Below, in pieces: positions 34,750 to 44,701 of a stretch of 64,000 bases of DNA (the stretch's first letter is position 1; each line of letters starts with the position of its first letter). The notes beneath the pieces are model-generated. The model did not search any database and had not been told where the DNA came from. It saw only the letters and a list, made by a program, of their open reading frames with translations. A program made the translations under genes and the position numbers. Source of the DNA: Trichobilharzia regenti (taxonomy: Eukaryota; Platyhelminthes; Trematoda; Strigeidida; Schistosomatidae); NCBI GenBank assembly GCA_944472135.2, contig OX235262.1, positions 42,397,804 through 42,461,803 of the forward strand, given 5' to 3'.

Positions 34750-37700
34750 TCTTCTATGTGAAGGATAAAACTTCAGACACTTTATTCCTGGTAGACACGG
34801 GAGCAGAAGTTAGCGTAATCCCTCCTTCACTATCCAGGCGATCTACACGGACACCCGGAAAACTGTCTCTCCGGGCAGCTAACCACACAAGCATACAGAC
34901 GTATGGAGAGCAATCCCTCATACTGGATCTAGGTTTACGTCGGCGTTTCACATGGATTTTCATAGTAGCCGACGTCAGTCACGCCATCCTCGGAGCAGAT
35001 TTCTTGAGTAATTTCAACCTGTTAGTTGACGTCAACAATAAAAAACTGATTGATAACAACACCCATCTAAAGATCCATGGAATTATCTCCAGCTATTCTG
35101 TCTATAATATCAGTATTGAAAGACCAGCAGATTGCCCTTTTTCCTCCCTACTTCACCGTTTCCCTAAAATTCTTAAGCCGTCGTACAACATCGAGGACGT
35201 CCCTCACACAGTTACTCACAAGATAGTTACTACGGGTCAACCAGTTCGTGCTCGTCCTCGTAGATTACCCCCGGACAAATTGGCAGCAGCCAAGGCAGAA
35301 TTTGAACACATGATGCAGCTCGGCATCATCAGACCCTCCAATAGTCCTTGGTCTTCGCCCTTACACATGGTGCCTAAAGCTGATCATGATTGGAGGCCAT
35401 GTGGGGATTACCGACATTTAAACAATGCCACAGTTCCCGACCGTTATCCTATTCCTCATCTTCATGATTTCTCCCTGACATTACACGGAAAAACCATTTT
35501 TTCTAAAGTAGACTTGGTCAGGGCCTATCACCAAATACCAGTTGCCCAAGAGGATATCGAAAAAACGGCCATCATCACACCTTTCGGTTTGTTTGAATTT
35601 CTCCGCATGCCATTTGGCCTAAAGAACGCAGCACAATCCTTCCAACGTTTCATGGATCAGGTCACACAAGGTTTGGACTTTGTATTTGTATATATCGATG
35701 ACGTTTTAATTGCTAGCTCGTCGCCCGAAGAACATACTGATCACCTCACCATCTTATTTCAACGATTTGAGCAATATGGAGTCGTCATTAACCCCAAAAA
35801 GTGCATATTCGGTGTCTCCTCTATACAGTTTCTGGGACACCACATAACCGCGAATGGTATTACGCCTACGGAGGAAAAGATAGAGTCCATCAAAAACTTC
35901 CCCGAACCAGATTCACTCAAGAAGGTCAGACGTTTTTTGGGGATGTTTAATTTCTATCGGCGTTTCATTCCTTCGTGTGCCTCCATCGTCCAGCCGTTAA
36001 CCGACCTCCTTAAAAATGATCCTAAAAAGTTTCAGTGGTCAGCTGAAGCACACGAATCATTTTGCAACGCAAAAGATGCCTTATCCAGAGTCACTATGCT
36101 ATCCCATATCAACCCCGAAGCGTCGCTTATTTTGTGCACAGATGCCTCCCAAGTAGCTGTAGGGGCAGTATTACAACAAAAGATGAAGGGCGAAGTCACC
36201 CCACTCGCATTCTTTTCTAAGAAGTTGGAACCGGCTCAGACACGATACAGCACTTTTGGGAGAGAATTGCTGGCCATATATCTTGCAGTGAAGCATTTCA
36301 GTTACTTACTACAGGGCCGGCATTTCACTATTTTTACTGACCACAAGCCCCTGTGTCATGCTTTCACTACTTCACTCGATAAACACTCCCCTAGAGAAGC
36401 CAGACAGTTGGATTATATCTCCCAATTTTCAACCGACATCCAGTACATCAAAGGGGATGCGAACGTGGTAGCCGATTCTCTTTCAAGAAGTGACATTAAC
36501 CAGCTTCAAACGTCGGTAGACATCAGTCTTGATCGTATGGCTCAATTACAAAGAGATGACGTTGAACTCCAAACCTGCCGCAGAAACTCTTCCTTACAGC
36601 TCAAAGATGTGCCTATCCCCTTATCAGATGCAACCATAGTCTGCGATGTATCTACCGGCACTAATCGTCCATTTGTCCCTCTCAGTTGCCGAAAAGCATT
36701 GTTCGAACATTTACATTCGCTTTCTCACCCTGGAGTACGCGCCACGGTCAGACTGATCAGCGAACGCTTCGTGTGGCCTAAAATGAACTCTGACATTCGG
36801 AGATGGGCACGAGAATGTATCCAATGCCAATGCTCCAAAGTACACCGCCACACTATTACAACCCCGAAGACGTTTGAATTACCCGAAAGGAGATTTCAGC
36901 ATATCCATATAGATATCGTGGGACCATTGCCAACATCAAGGGGATATACACATATCCTGACAGCGATTGATAGATTTACTCGTTGGGCTATTGCATGCCC
37001 CTTAAACGACATATCTGCTGAAAACGTTGCTTTAGTTTTTCTCGACCGTTGGGTGTCAAACTACGGTGTACCAACTACTATTACATCCGACCGCGGTCCT
37101 CAATTCCAATCGACACTCTTTCGCGAACTGACGAGACTTCTGGGAGTGAAACATATCTCCACAACAGCCTATCATCCGGCAGCGAATGGTCTAGTGGAAA
37201 GATTCCACAGACAACTGAAAAGCTCCCTGATGGCGCAGAATGATACATCTAAGTGGAGTGAATACTTACCTTTGATTTTACTTGGTATCCGTTCTACTAT
37301 CAAAGAAGATTTAGGATGTACACCGGCTCAACTTGTCTATGGCACCAACCTAACCTTGCCTGGACAGCTAGTCCCCTCAGCCGATTCCACAGACGTGAAC
37401 ATTGCCGACTTCACTAACCGATTAACTAGACAAATGCTTCAACTTCAACCAACAGCACCTCGACAATCTCCCCGACGAGATCAGATCAACAAACATCTAC
37501 AAACTTGCAAATTCGTCTTCATTCGAGTCGACGCCATCAGAAAAGGATTGCAACCTCCATACGAAGGACCCTTTCAAGTTATTAAACGTTCAGACAAACA
37601 CTTTACAGTGAACAAGAATGGAAGACGAGAGACTGTTTCAATTGATCGAATCAAACCCGCATACACCGACAACGACTTCGAATCTACATCGGCAGCTGCG

Positions 37701-37823
37701 CAATCAAATAATCAAACATCCGATTCCACTCCACCGGCACCAAGTCTTATCCTCCCTCCATATCAAACACGTAGTGGTCGGCAAATCAGTAAACCGGCTC
37801 GCTACGTTCATTTTGAGGACTAA
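34713..37823 (+). CDS. pol: Pol: protease, reverse transcriptase, RNase H, integrase
   Basis: About 1,036 codons from the ATG at 34,713 (TGATG overlap with the gag stop), though the likely product is a Gag-Pol fusion made by frameshifting. Numbered from the codon at 34,710: aspartic protease LVDTGA at 27-32; RT with a [13 protein letters not shown] block, [15 protein letters not shown] and the catalytic YIDD at 328-331; RNase H with TDAS (Asp478), GRELLAIY and TDHKPL; integrase with a His-Cys finger (H-x4-H, later CIQCQC), then Asp735, Asp794 and Glu830, a D-D-35-E triad; and a GPF-type C-terminal motif (YEGPFQVI) that binds DNA. All catalytic residues are present and the frame is uninterrupted. 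Confidence 0.93.
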   Translation: MATAVTGKQTSRLFYVKDKTSDTLFLVDTGAEVSVIPPSLSRRSTRTPGKLSLRAANHTSIQTYGEQSLILDLGLRRRFTWIFIVADVSHAILGADFLSNFNLLVDVNNKKLIDNNTHLKIHGIISSYSVYNISIERPADCPFSSLLHRFPKILKPSYNIEDVPHTVTHKIVTTGQPVRARPRRLPPDKLAAAKAEFEHMMQLGIIRPSNSPWSSPLHMVPKADHDWRPCGDYRHLNNATVPDRYPIPHLHDFSLTLHGKTIFSKVDLVRAYHQIPVAQEDIEKTAIITPFGLFEFLRMPFGLKNAAQSFQRFMDQVTQGLDFVFVYIDDVLIASSSPEEHTDHLTILFQRFEQYGVVINPKKCIFGVSSIQFLGHHITANGITPTEEKIESIKNFPEPDSLKKVRRFLGMFNFYRRFIPSCASIVQPLTDLLKNDPKKFQWSAEAHESFCNAKDALSRVTMLSHINPEASLILCTDASQVAVGAVLQQKMKGEVTPLAFFSKKLEPAQTRYSTFGRELLAIYLAVKHFSYLLQGRHFTIFTDHKPLCHAFTTSLDKHSPREARQLDYISQFSTDIQYIKGDANVVADSLSRSDINQLQTSVDISLDRMAQLQRDDVELQTCRRNSSLQLKDVPIPLSDATIVCDVSTGTNRPFVPLSCRKALFEHLHSLSHPGVRATVRLISERFVWPKMNSDIRRWARECIQCQCSKVHRHTITTPKTFELPERRFQHIHIDIVGPLPTSRGYTHILTAIDRFTRWAIACPLNDISAENVALVFLDRWVSNYGVPTTITSDRGPQFQSTLFRELTRLLGVKHISTTAYHPAANGLVERFHRQLKSSLMAQNDTSKWSEYLPLILLGIRSTIKEDLGCTPAQLVYGTNLTLPGQLVPSADSTDVNIADFTNRLTRQMLQLQPTAPRQSPRRDQINKHLQTCKFVFIRVDAIRKGLQPPYEGPFQVIKRSDKHFTVNKNGRRETVSIDRIKPAYTDNDFESTSAAAQSNNQTSDSTPPAPSLILPPYQTRSGRQISKPARYVHFED

Positions 37824-38285
37824 TAAAAAAAAATATAATTACAAATTATTATTATCTTTTTCGTTTAGACATTATTATCATGACCGTTAGTATTTCGTCG
37901 TAAACTTTGATGTTACTATCACTATTATTTATTTATATGTACCTCACCTAAAAAACAGGTATTGTCCATTTCAAAAACTATTGATCTTTAATCCATATTT
38001 TTTAATGTTTCTTTCCCCTCCTTAATTACTGTGTATTTACATATTTTTCTTTATACATTAAAAATCTATGTTCATGGTTAGTGCAAATTTAAGTGACATG
38101 ACTTTCTATTTCAATTTTTATTGCTGAACTCATTGTATATGCTTTCAGACTTTACATGATTCACATACCTTCTCGCGTTTATGCATGTTGTAATATATCC
38201 CTATTTTTATCCAAAAATTGTTATTACTATTATTATTTACTTCACAGTTTTACTTATCATTTTCCGGTTGTCTCTCCGGACCTCT

Positions 38286-38298
38286 AGGGGGGGAGCCG
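38286..38298 (+). promoter_or_regulatory. Polypurine tract
   Basis: AGGGGGGGAG followed by CCG lies directly before the 3' LTR. It would prime plus-strand DNA synthesis. The three-base gap to the LTR is slightly unusual. Confidence 0.75.
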
Positions 38299-38779
38299 TG
38301 TGGAGTACGTAACAATGTGATTGTACACTTTTTGGTTTTTTGTATAAATTCGAGATATTGTACATAATTTTTGTTTAAAACGCTTCTTGTTGAAATATAC
38401 ATAACTTCCGTGTACAATTGAAAAATACACTCTGCTGTTGGAGACTTCGTCTTCTCCCTGGTCACTTCTGCCTACTTACTCTACTCACACCGTGTTGTAT
38501 ACTTCGGATTTATTGTAGGAGTCTACTACTCTCAACCGAAGACATTTCTACAACCGGAACACAGCAGCTACAGCAGACGCAACCCAATCAATTAACGTAC
38601 CCGTGGATTATATACATAATTTGTAGCCGAGGACTTAGACTTTATATCCAAGTAATCCTTTTTGTTGATACAACTCGTCACTGCATTTTTGGTAATATAT
38701 TGTTATTTAACACTCCATTGACTTGGATTATTATTCTTATATTTATAATGTTAGTGAACTCTAGTATTAGTCCCCTACA
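38299..38779 (+). repeat. 3' LTR
   Basis: 481 bp, aligned without gaps to the 5' LTR with about 13 substitutions (for example TATGTAAC against TACGTAAC near the start). It ends CCCCTACA and is followed by the AGGT duplication. Confidence 0.92.
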
Positions 38780-38783
38780 AGGT

Positions 38784-39149
38784 GGGCACTAATCTGATGC
38801 TCAGAATTTCTGCCTTCTATATCCAGGGGAATCATGTTCACCTCCTTAGTTTCGCATGAACACAAATGATATTATTTTTCATTCACATTTATGCTAATTA
38901 CAAAAAAGAGAAAAGCTCTAAGATCACTAGAATTTCTAAAATAAAATTTTACTAGATTCATAATGATATTTTCCTTTTTTCTAAGGGTTTATCAACGATT
39001 AAGTATGCTTACGAAAGAAAACACCTAGTTCAAGGAATAGACTCTTTTCGGTGAATTCACTTCTCACTTTATCTGTGCAAACTCATTCATATACAATATT
39101 TTCATCAAAGACGGTACTAAGAGAAATGATGAGCTGTCATAATCGTAGT
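38784..39149. other. Unassigned AT-rich sequence
   Basis: Nothing recognisable was found between the LTR element and the SINE. Confidence 0.4.
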
Positions 39150-39456
39150 TCCAGTGGGAAGTCGTGACCAGTATGGTGCAGGTGGTCGGGTGTGAGGACA
39201 AATACTCGCCGAAGACACTGTCTAGCGGTCGCGCTATGTTGTGAATTGGCAGAAGTTAGAATTCAAGGACCATTGGATCGGGTCCCAGTGGCTTAGTGGT
39301 ATACGAGCTCGCCTTGTAACCGGAAGGTCCTGGGTTCGAGTCCCGGTGGGTGCGTACTGCTGAAGAGTCCCAAACTAGGACGAAACAGCTGTCCAGTACT
39401 CCCAGTTGGTTTTCCAATGGTTCTCTAACTAATGTCAGCTCATGATGAAATCCTGA
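39150..39456 (+). repeat. SM-alpha-like tRNA-derived SINE, best copy
   Basis: It shows an upstream unit shared with 13,500-13,560, then a tRNA-like head with A box TGGCTTAGTGG (39,289-39,299) and B box GGGTTCGAGTCCC (39,332-39,344), the hammerhead at 39,354-39,399, and the tail ending GATGAAATCCTG. Pol III transcription followed by self-cleavage is the known behaviour of the SM-alpha satellite family of schistosomes. It is the only copy here with an intact ribozyme core. Confidence 0.85.
39354..39399 (+). ncRNA. Type I hammerhead ribozyme
   Basis: Stem I: GTACTG (39,354-39,359) with CAGTAC (39,394-39,399). Core: CTGAAGA (39,360-39,366) and GAA (39,382-39,384). Stem II: GTCC (39,367-39,370) with GGAC (39,378-39,381), 7-nt loop. 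Stem III is the self-complementary ACAGCTGT (39,385-39,392), too short for a stable single hairpin, as in other short-stem-III hammerheads that work best as dimers. Cleavage is expected after C at 39,393. All conserved core positions are present. Confidence 0.85.
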
Positions 39457-39478
39457 AAATAATCGTAGTAGTCAATAT

Positions 39479-39595
39479 TGGTCAGTGCATAAGAACTTGA
39501 ATAAGTGTGTTAGAGTTACGTAGTAGGATGAACAATTTAATGCATGAGCTGTGATCAGGATGCACATAGAAATGATGGGAAATATGAAACCATGT
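39479..39595 (+). repeat. Dispersed repeat R, first half
   Basis: It matches the reverse complement of 41,285-41,399 (shared TTGAATAAGTGT, AGAGTTACGT-type, GGATGCACATAGAAATG). It ends in ATGAAACCATGT, where an insertion begins; the second half continues at 40,687. Confidence 0.7.
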
Positions 39596-39832
39596 GACAG
39601 ATAAGTCGCGCGCTTTTCGACTACTGCGCTACATTTTGCTTATTAATAAAAACTCTCGTTTCTGTAAAATTTTATGCCAAGAGTTTGTGGAAACTATCAC
39701 AATTAGTTACCTTTCGAACACTGAATCCAAGAATACAATCTTATTGACAGATAATACATATAACTAACTATTTGGATTTGTGGAATTTTTAAACATAAAC
39801 ACATCTATAATTTAGCAAAAATATTCATTCAG

Positions 39833-39990
39833 ATATCTATAAAACACAACATAATCGAGCAAAGAATATTCTTTTCGATAAATTCCGCTTCTGGCTCTAC
39901 AATTATATACATGTTTATATACACAGAATATTCAAGGTTGGTAGTTAATAACAATATTAGTGTTTTTTAAATAATATCGATTTGTAATTG
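39833..39990 (+). repeat. Dispersed AT-rich repeat, copy 2
   Basis: Direct copy of 30,236-30,395, roughly 85% alike by eye. Confidence 0.65.
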
Positions 39991-40309
39991 TATATATATT
40001 GTTGGATTTACATGTTCAAGTTGCTCCAAGTCAGTGAGTTTATGGTTGAGATATCATTTTAGTTAACTGCGCTGAACTATATTGCATGTTGTCTTATTGT
40101 ATAATTGTTGTCGCTTTTTGCCCTTTTTTCTGTGAACTGTTTCCTTTTGTTGATGTTGTTCTTATTGTTTGCCCGTTATTTTCCGATTTTGAGGGGAGCA
40201 ACCCAAAAAGTCGCTTCTCTCCAAACTTTAACTTAATGTAATCATTCCTTTCTCAGGCGTGAGGCTAGCAACCTCACCCTGTAAACAAAATTGCTAAAGA
40301 AACTTCAGT

Positions 40310-40665
40310 ATGATGAACCTCTTTGCACCAAAAGAAAAAGTCTGTGTGGGGACATGGAACGTCCGAACTATATACGAGACTGGGAAAGCTGCCCAGATCG
40401 CCAACGAGATGAAAAGATACGGAATACAAGTGCTGGGAATATGTGAAAGCAGATGGAATGGGAGTGGACTGACCAAATTGTCAACGGGTTAGTCAGTGAT
40501 CTACTCCGGTCACCCAGAAGATAACCACACGCACACCGAGGGCGTGGCTATCATGATGTCACCAACGGCAACGAAAGCCCTGATGCAATGGGAGGCGATT
40601 TCGTCCAGGATAATGACCGCCAGATTCAACTCCAAAGGAAGGAAAATGTCAATCATACAATGTTA
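40310..40665 (+). pseudogene. SR2-like LINE endonuclease, N-terminal fragment
   Basis: It encodes VGTWNVRTIYETGKAAQIAN, LGICESRWNGSG, a stop at 40,490, then a HPEDNHTHTEGVAIMMSP block and ARFNSKGRK. This is the first 110 or so residues of the RTE endonuclease, with the catalytic Asn of TWNVRT and the Glu of ICESRWN. It ends in a TAA and an AAT tail, with the rest of the LINE missing. Confidence 0.75.
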
Positions 40666-40686
40666 AAGGATACAATAATAATAATA

Positions 40687-40760
40687 ATGAAATCATGTTA
40701 AAGTTCTAAAGGAATACAAGAGTTATAGGGGATTATACATACAGACGAACAAAAATCAAG
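40687..40760 (+). repeat. Dispersed repeat R, second half
   Basis: It matches the reverse complement of 41,212-41,290 (GTTATAGGGGATTATACATA against GTTTTTAGGGGTTATACATA, then CAGACGAACAAAAATCAAG). Confidence 0.7.
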
Positions 40761-40789
40761 TCAATCGAAATTAACAACTTCATTACCAT

Positions 40790-41070
40790 GGTAGTATAAG
40801 GGACTGAATAATTTTCTATTGTATTCAGAGTTCCAGTTTCTCTGTCTGTATGGCTAGAGATTCAGCAATACAAAGGAGACGAAAGTGCCTTTAACAGCTT
40901 GTTCTTAACTTTGTAGATTACTTTGAAGGAGGTGTCTGTTGAAGTGGAATGGACAGTGTTGACAAGGTGTTCGATTATCTCACTCCGTATAGAGCTACTA
41001 ATGTCTTTTGCAGCCATGCGGGATAGGGCTCTTGTACCCTTTTAGATAGTATACATGTGAAACGGCAAAA
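40790..41070 (-). pseudogene. Penelope-like element, C-terminal fragment (family P4)
   Basis: Minus-strand frames contain a PAWLQK block (compare HLPSWFGK at 24,480), then SFKVIYKVKNKLLKAL and an ISSHTDRETGT block. It is the same portion as at 6,525 and 24,243. Stops occur. Confidence 0.55.
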
Positions 41071-41211
41071 ATAATGAGCTGATATATGCACATAGAAATG
41101 GTCAGATACGAGATCTTGTCCTTAGGGCTTATACAGATCAATGAACTATGGGAGAACATTATTTTTAGAGTAGGTGCGAACAATGTTCTTCTCAAATGTA
41201 ATTCCTACCAT

Positions 41212-41399
41212 CTTGATTTTTGTTCGTCTGTATGTATAACCCCTAAAAACGCTTGTTTTTCTTTCGAACTCTAACATAATTTCATATTTTCTACCATTTC
41301 TATGTGCATCCCGATTACAATTAATGCATTAGATTGTTCATCATTTAACGTAACTCCAATACACTTATTCAACTACTGATGCACTATGATTATGACCAA
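41212..41399 (-). repeat. Dispersed repeat R, uninterrupted copy
   Basis: This is the reference for the split copy at 39,479-40,760. Its origin is unknown; no coding capacity is seen. Confidence 0.7.
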
Positions 41400-41919
41400 T
41401 TGTAGTGCACCTTGAATGTTTGAACTTTTGTTTTAACTCATTCATGTACCATGGCGCTACGCCATCTTTGCTTTTCTGGTGTCATTGCTTGCAAATGGCT
41501 CGCTCCCTCGTTTTGCTATCATTAGGCGCATTCCTTGAGCTTGCTACTTCAGTCTGTCAGCAGATAAGTTGTACACTACTGTTTTGATTTTTCACCTGTT
41601 ATATTAATATGATTCGTATCTGGGCACACAACACTGCATAGGTCTTCTACCTGGACTTCATCCCCCAGCACATACAAGGTAGGTAGTGAACTGGTCGGGG
41701 TTAACCGAAGAAAGCAAGTTTAGTAGGTGCTGACGTTAAGGCCTGTCTAGAGGTCACCCTTGAGCATTTACAAACTCATCACTTTTGTTATTATTCTCTT
41801 TCCCGAGAAAAATATGTACATGAATGGGATTGCACAGATAAAGTGGAAAGTGAATTCTCCGAAAAGAGCCTCCTTTTTGAACTACGTGTTTCCGTTTCAT
41901 TAATGCCTAGATGGGTATT
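41400..41919. other. Unassigned sequence
   Basis: No gene or repeat was recognised; the 60-codon frame at 41,405-41,587 has no known similarity. Confidence 0.35.
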
Positions 41920-42207
41920 GTTCATGGATTAAGAAAACCTCACCTAAATTACTAGCTTGCTAGTTTTCTTGCCGGTCCCAAGCCCGGATAAAGAGGAAGG
42001 GTTGGGGCGTGGTGCTAGCAACTCCACCCCGCCATAAAACAACCAAAACGCTACAGAAAATTCAACGAATAAATATATTAAAAATTCTAAAAACATAAGC
42101 AATAGCCTTACTTTCTGCTGGAATCGTGGAAGTTAAATGACGCAGGCTGGCGAAAGCTTTCGGGAAGCCAGTCAGCCAATGTGCCTCCTTTCGATTAAAA
42201 CAAAAGT

Positions 42208-42882
42208 AAGGATGGGTACCTGGAATGTTCGTACAATGTACGAAACTGGAAAGGCTGCCCAGATAGCCGCTGAAATGAGAAGGTACAGAACAGAAGTGTT
42301 GGGAATCTCCGGAAGCTGATGGAACGGAACTGGAAGGTGCCAACTACCTACTGGAGCGACAATAATCCATTCCAGCCACCCAGAGGACAATCACGAGCAC
42401 ACCGAGGGAGTGGCCGTCATGATGTCACCAACAGCAGCCAAAGCTCTCACGCGGTGGGAACCAATCTCCTCCAGTATAATGACAGCCAGGTTCAACTCAA
42501 AAGGAAGGAAAGTTACAGTCATTCAATGCTATGCGCCTACAAACGTATCAGAACAAGAGAAGAAGGAGGCTTTCTACAGACAACTACAAGCAATAATGGA
42601 CAACGTCCCAAATGGCGATATCAAAATCCTGATGGGCGATATGAATGCGAAGCTGGGAGGAGACAACACGGGAAGAGAACTCACCATGGGTCGAGAAGCT
42701 CTCGGCGAAATGAACGACAATGGTGAACTCTTCTCAGACTTCTGTGCCTTCAATGATTTGGTTATTGGTGGTAGTGTGTTCAAACACAAGGATATACACA
42801 AGACGACATGGATTTCACCAGATGGACACACCAAAAACCAGATAGACTCCATCTCAATTTCAAGAAAGTGGAGACGGAGCCT
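42208..42882 (+). pseudogene. SR2-like LINE endonuclease
   Basis: MGTWNVRTMYETGKAAQIAA starts the domain. A TGA at 42,317 replaces the Arg of SRWNGTG, probably by CpG decay of CGA. Then come the EDNHEHTEGVAVMMSP block, a VTVIQCYAPTN block, KILMGDMNAKLGG (catalytic Asp and Asn) and KNQIDSISISRKWRRS. The domain is cut at the codon for RRSL by the inserted LINE and continues at 44,702 with TRSRRGADVGSDHYLVEG, which holds the catalytic SDH. Across the empty site the frame is preserved. Confidence 0.82.
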
Positions 42883-44695
42883 GTCTGTCTGTCTGTTTTC
42901 GACATAGAACTTTGCACAAATGTGCGGAAGTTCAAGTCGCCACATTCCGTGTAGCACGCGAAGCAAGAGAAGAAAGTACAAGAAAAGCATAATAGAAACA
43001 GTGAGCAGATGTGTGAGACAAAGGAGTAATAACGAAGAACAAAACAGTTTCATTGGAGATCATAAGTCACAAGGAGTGGATGCATCTGCGCTAGCCACTG
43101 AGAACGATTTTGAGCCATGTCACCAATTGTTTCCAACCGTAGATTTTTACCGTCCCGAGGACCCCAGCCTGGAAGTCTACACCTTCCTACGTGGCTTAGA
43201 CCAACTGTTGTGGATTTCATTGACTGATGCCAAGTTTTTGTTTGACCGCCGCTAGCTTTTTCCCAGCCTGACCCTATATCCGCTAACATAGCTCGTTGAG
43301 GGAGGCGATGGCTTGGCATACGTAACACATGTCCTAACCATCTCAGTCTTTGTAGCTTCACGACTTCGTCGATTGATTTCCCCTGTTTACCTAGAACTCT
43401 ACGCCTAACCTCCATGTTGCTCACCTTATTATGCCACTTTACACGGGAAATAGAACGCAGGCACCTATGATCAAAGACAGCTAGTCTTTTCATGTCTTCC
43501 ACTCTCAGTGGCCAGGTCTCACAACCATAAAGGAGGACGGAGCGGACTGATGAGCAGTACACCCGCCCTTTGGTCGATAGTCGAACATCTCGTCTACGCC
43601 AGAGGCGGCGTAAACTAACAAATGCGAAACGAGCCCCTTGTATTTGTGCTGAGATTTCGTCAGAGATCAGCCCGTTGGCGTTGGCTGATGGTACTTCCCA
43701 AATAAGTGAAGCGGTCAACGTGCTCTACCACTTCACTTCCTATTTTTAAACTAGGCGTCGATGTAGTCCAGTCCTGTAACATCATCTTGCATTTGGCGGG
43801 AGCGAATCGCATGCCAAACATTCGTAGATTGCGGCTCAAGGTGTTTAGAAGACTCTGCATTTCGTCGGCGTCTTCGCCTAGAAGGACTATATCGTCTGCA
43901 TATTCCAAGTCAACGAGATTATTCCCAGGTAGCAAGTCAATCCCTGAGTCGCTGAAGTCACCTAGGGTTAAGTCCATTAACACATCTATGATGAAGTTGA
44001 ATAGAAAAGGGGATAATGGGCATCCTTGACGGACACCACTGGTCGTCATCAGTCCAGATGACAGCTCGCCGTAAGCCCTCACCTGGCTGTATGAGTACGA
44101 GTAGAGTGAGTGCCTTAATCAGTGCAATATATTTTCTTGGAATTCCCTTTACAGCCAAGCATCTCCAGAGAACTTCTCGATCGACAGAGTCGAATGCTGC
44201 CTTTAGGTCAAGAAATATAATGATTGTTGGACGCCGGTAGGAATGCCTATGTTCTAGAATCTGTCGGAGGGTGAAGATATGATCAATACACCCTCTTCCT
44301 GGTCTAAAGCCTGCCTGGCTCTCTCGTGTTTGTGCTTCCCGAGCACCACTCAGTCTACGCATGATTATTGAGCCTAAGACTTTAGATACTATATTAGTCA
44401 AGCTAATCCCTCTGTGATTATCACAGGAAGACTTGTCTCCCTTCTTGTATATGGGGATAATCAGTGACTTACACCAGCCCGATGGGACTTCTTCTGATTC
44501 CCAGACGCTGCCTAGTACCTCAGTTAATCCGGACAGTAAGCTGTCTCCACCGTACTTAAATACCTCTGGAGTCATTCCATCAGGTCCCGCTGCTTTGCCT
44601 AGTTTCAGATTGGTGACAGCTTTAGTAACCTCAGTTAGGGATGGAGGACCTGTGTTTATATCCCATTCAGGGAGGTGTTTGATGCTCGGAAGGTT
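42883..44695 (-). mobile_element. Second RTE-like LINE inserted in the SR2-like copy
   Basis: It is flanked by the 6-bp duplication GAGCCT (42,877-42,882 and 44,696-44,701). It reads on the minus strand: RT from the start of the fingers, C-terminal region, about 165 bases of 3' UTR and a (GACA)n tail, seen on the plus strand as CTGTCTGTCTGTCTG. The 5' part with the endonuclease is missing, as in normal 5' truncation. It differs from SR2-like copies in sequence and tail, so it is another family. Confidence 0.85.
43050..44695 (-). pseudogene. RTE-like reverse transcriptase and C-terminal domain
   Basis: Three overlapping frames. First: GKAAGPDGMTPEVFKYGG, PIYKKGDKSSCDNHRGISL, QAGFRPGRGCIDHIF and IIIFLDLKAAFDSVDR (motif A). 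After a shift near 44,080: SGVRQGCPLSPFLFNFIIDV (motif B) and LEYADDIVLLGE (YADD, near 43,900). After another near 43,700: GARFAFVSLRRLW, SVLLYGCETWPL and LQRLRWLGHVLRM, the usual RTE tail. The catalytic aspartates are intact; two frameshifts inactivate it. Open frames on the opposite strand are shadows. Confidence 0.85.
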
Positions 44696-44701
44696 GAGCC
44701 T

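Larger units (their letters stand above)
33205..38779 (+). mobile_element. Ty3/gypsy LTR retrotransposon, CsRn1/Kabuki-type, structurally complete
   Basis: 5,575 bp bounded by two 481-bp LTRs and a 4-bp target duplication, AGGT at 33,201-33,204 and 38,780-38,783. Both coding frames are open. The Gag CHCC motif (C-x2-H-x9-C-x3-C) is the mark of the CsRn1 clade, to which the schistosome element Boudicca belongs; I cannot assign a named family. The domain order protease, RT, RNase H, integrase is that of Ty3/gypsy. No env-like frame exists. The LTRs differ at about 13 of 481 positions, so the insertion is not very recent although its frames are intact. Confidence 0.93.
39596..40686 (+). mobile_element. 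1,091-bp insertion inside repeat R, with an SR2-like 5' part
   Basis: It is flanked by ATGAAACCATGT (39,584-39,595) and ATGAAATCATGT (40,687-40,698), an 11 of 12 direct repeat that in the uninterrupted copy at 41,212-41,399 occurs once. Inside lie the AT-rich repeat (39,833-39,990), an SR2-like 5' UTR and endonuclease start (40,110-40,665), and an AATAATAATAAT tail, as if most of a LINE had been lost before or during insertion. Confidence 0.6.

Noticed and set aside
39280..39350. tRNA gene at the head of the SM-alpha-like SINE
   Set aside because: A and B boxes fit, but the acceptor and anticodon stems do not pair well and the unit runs directly into a ribozyme and SINE tail.
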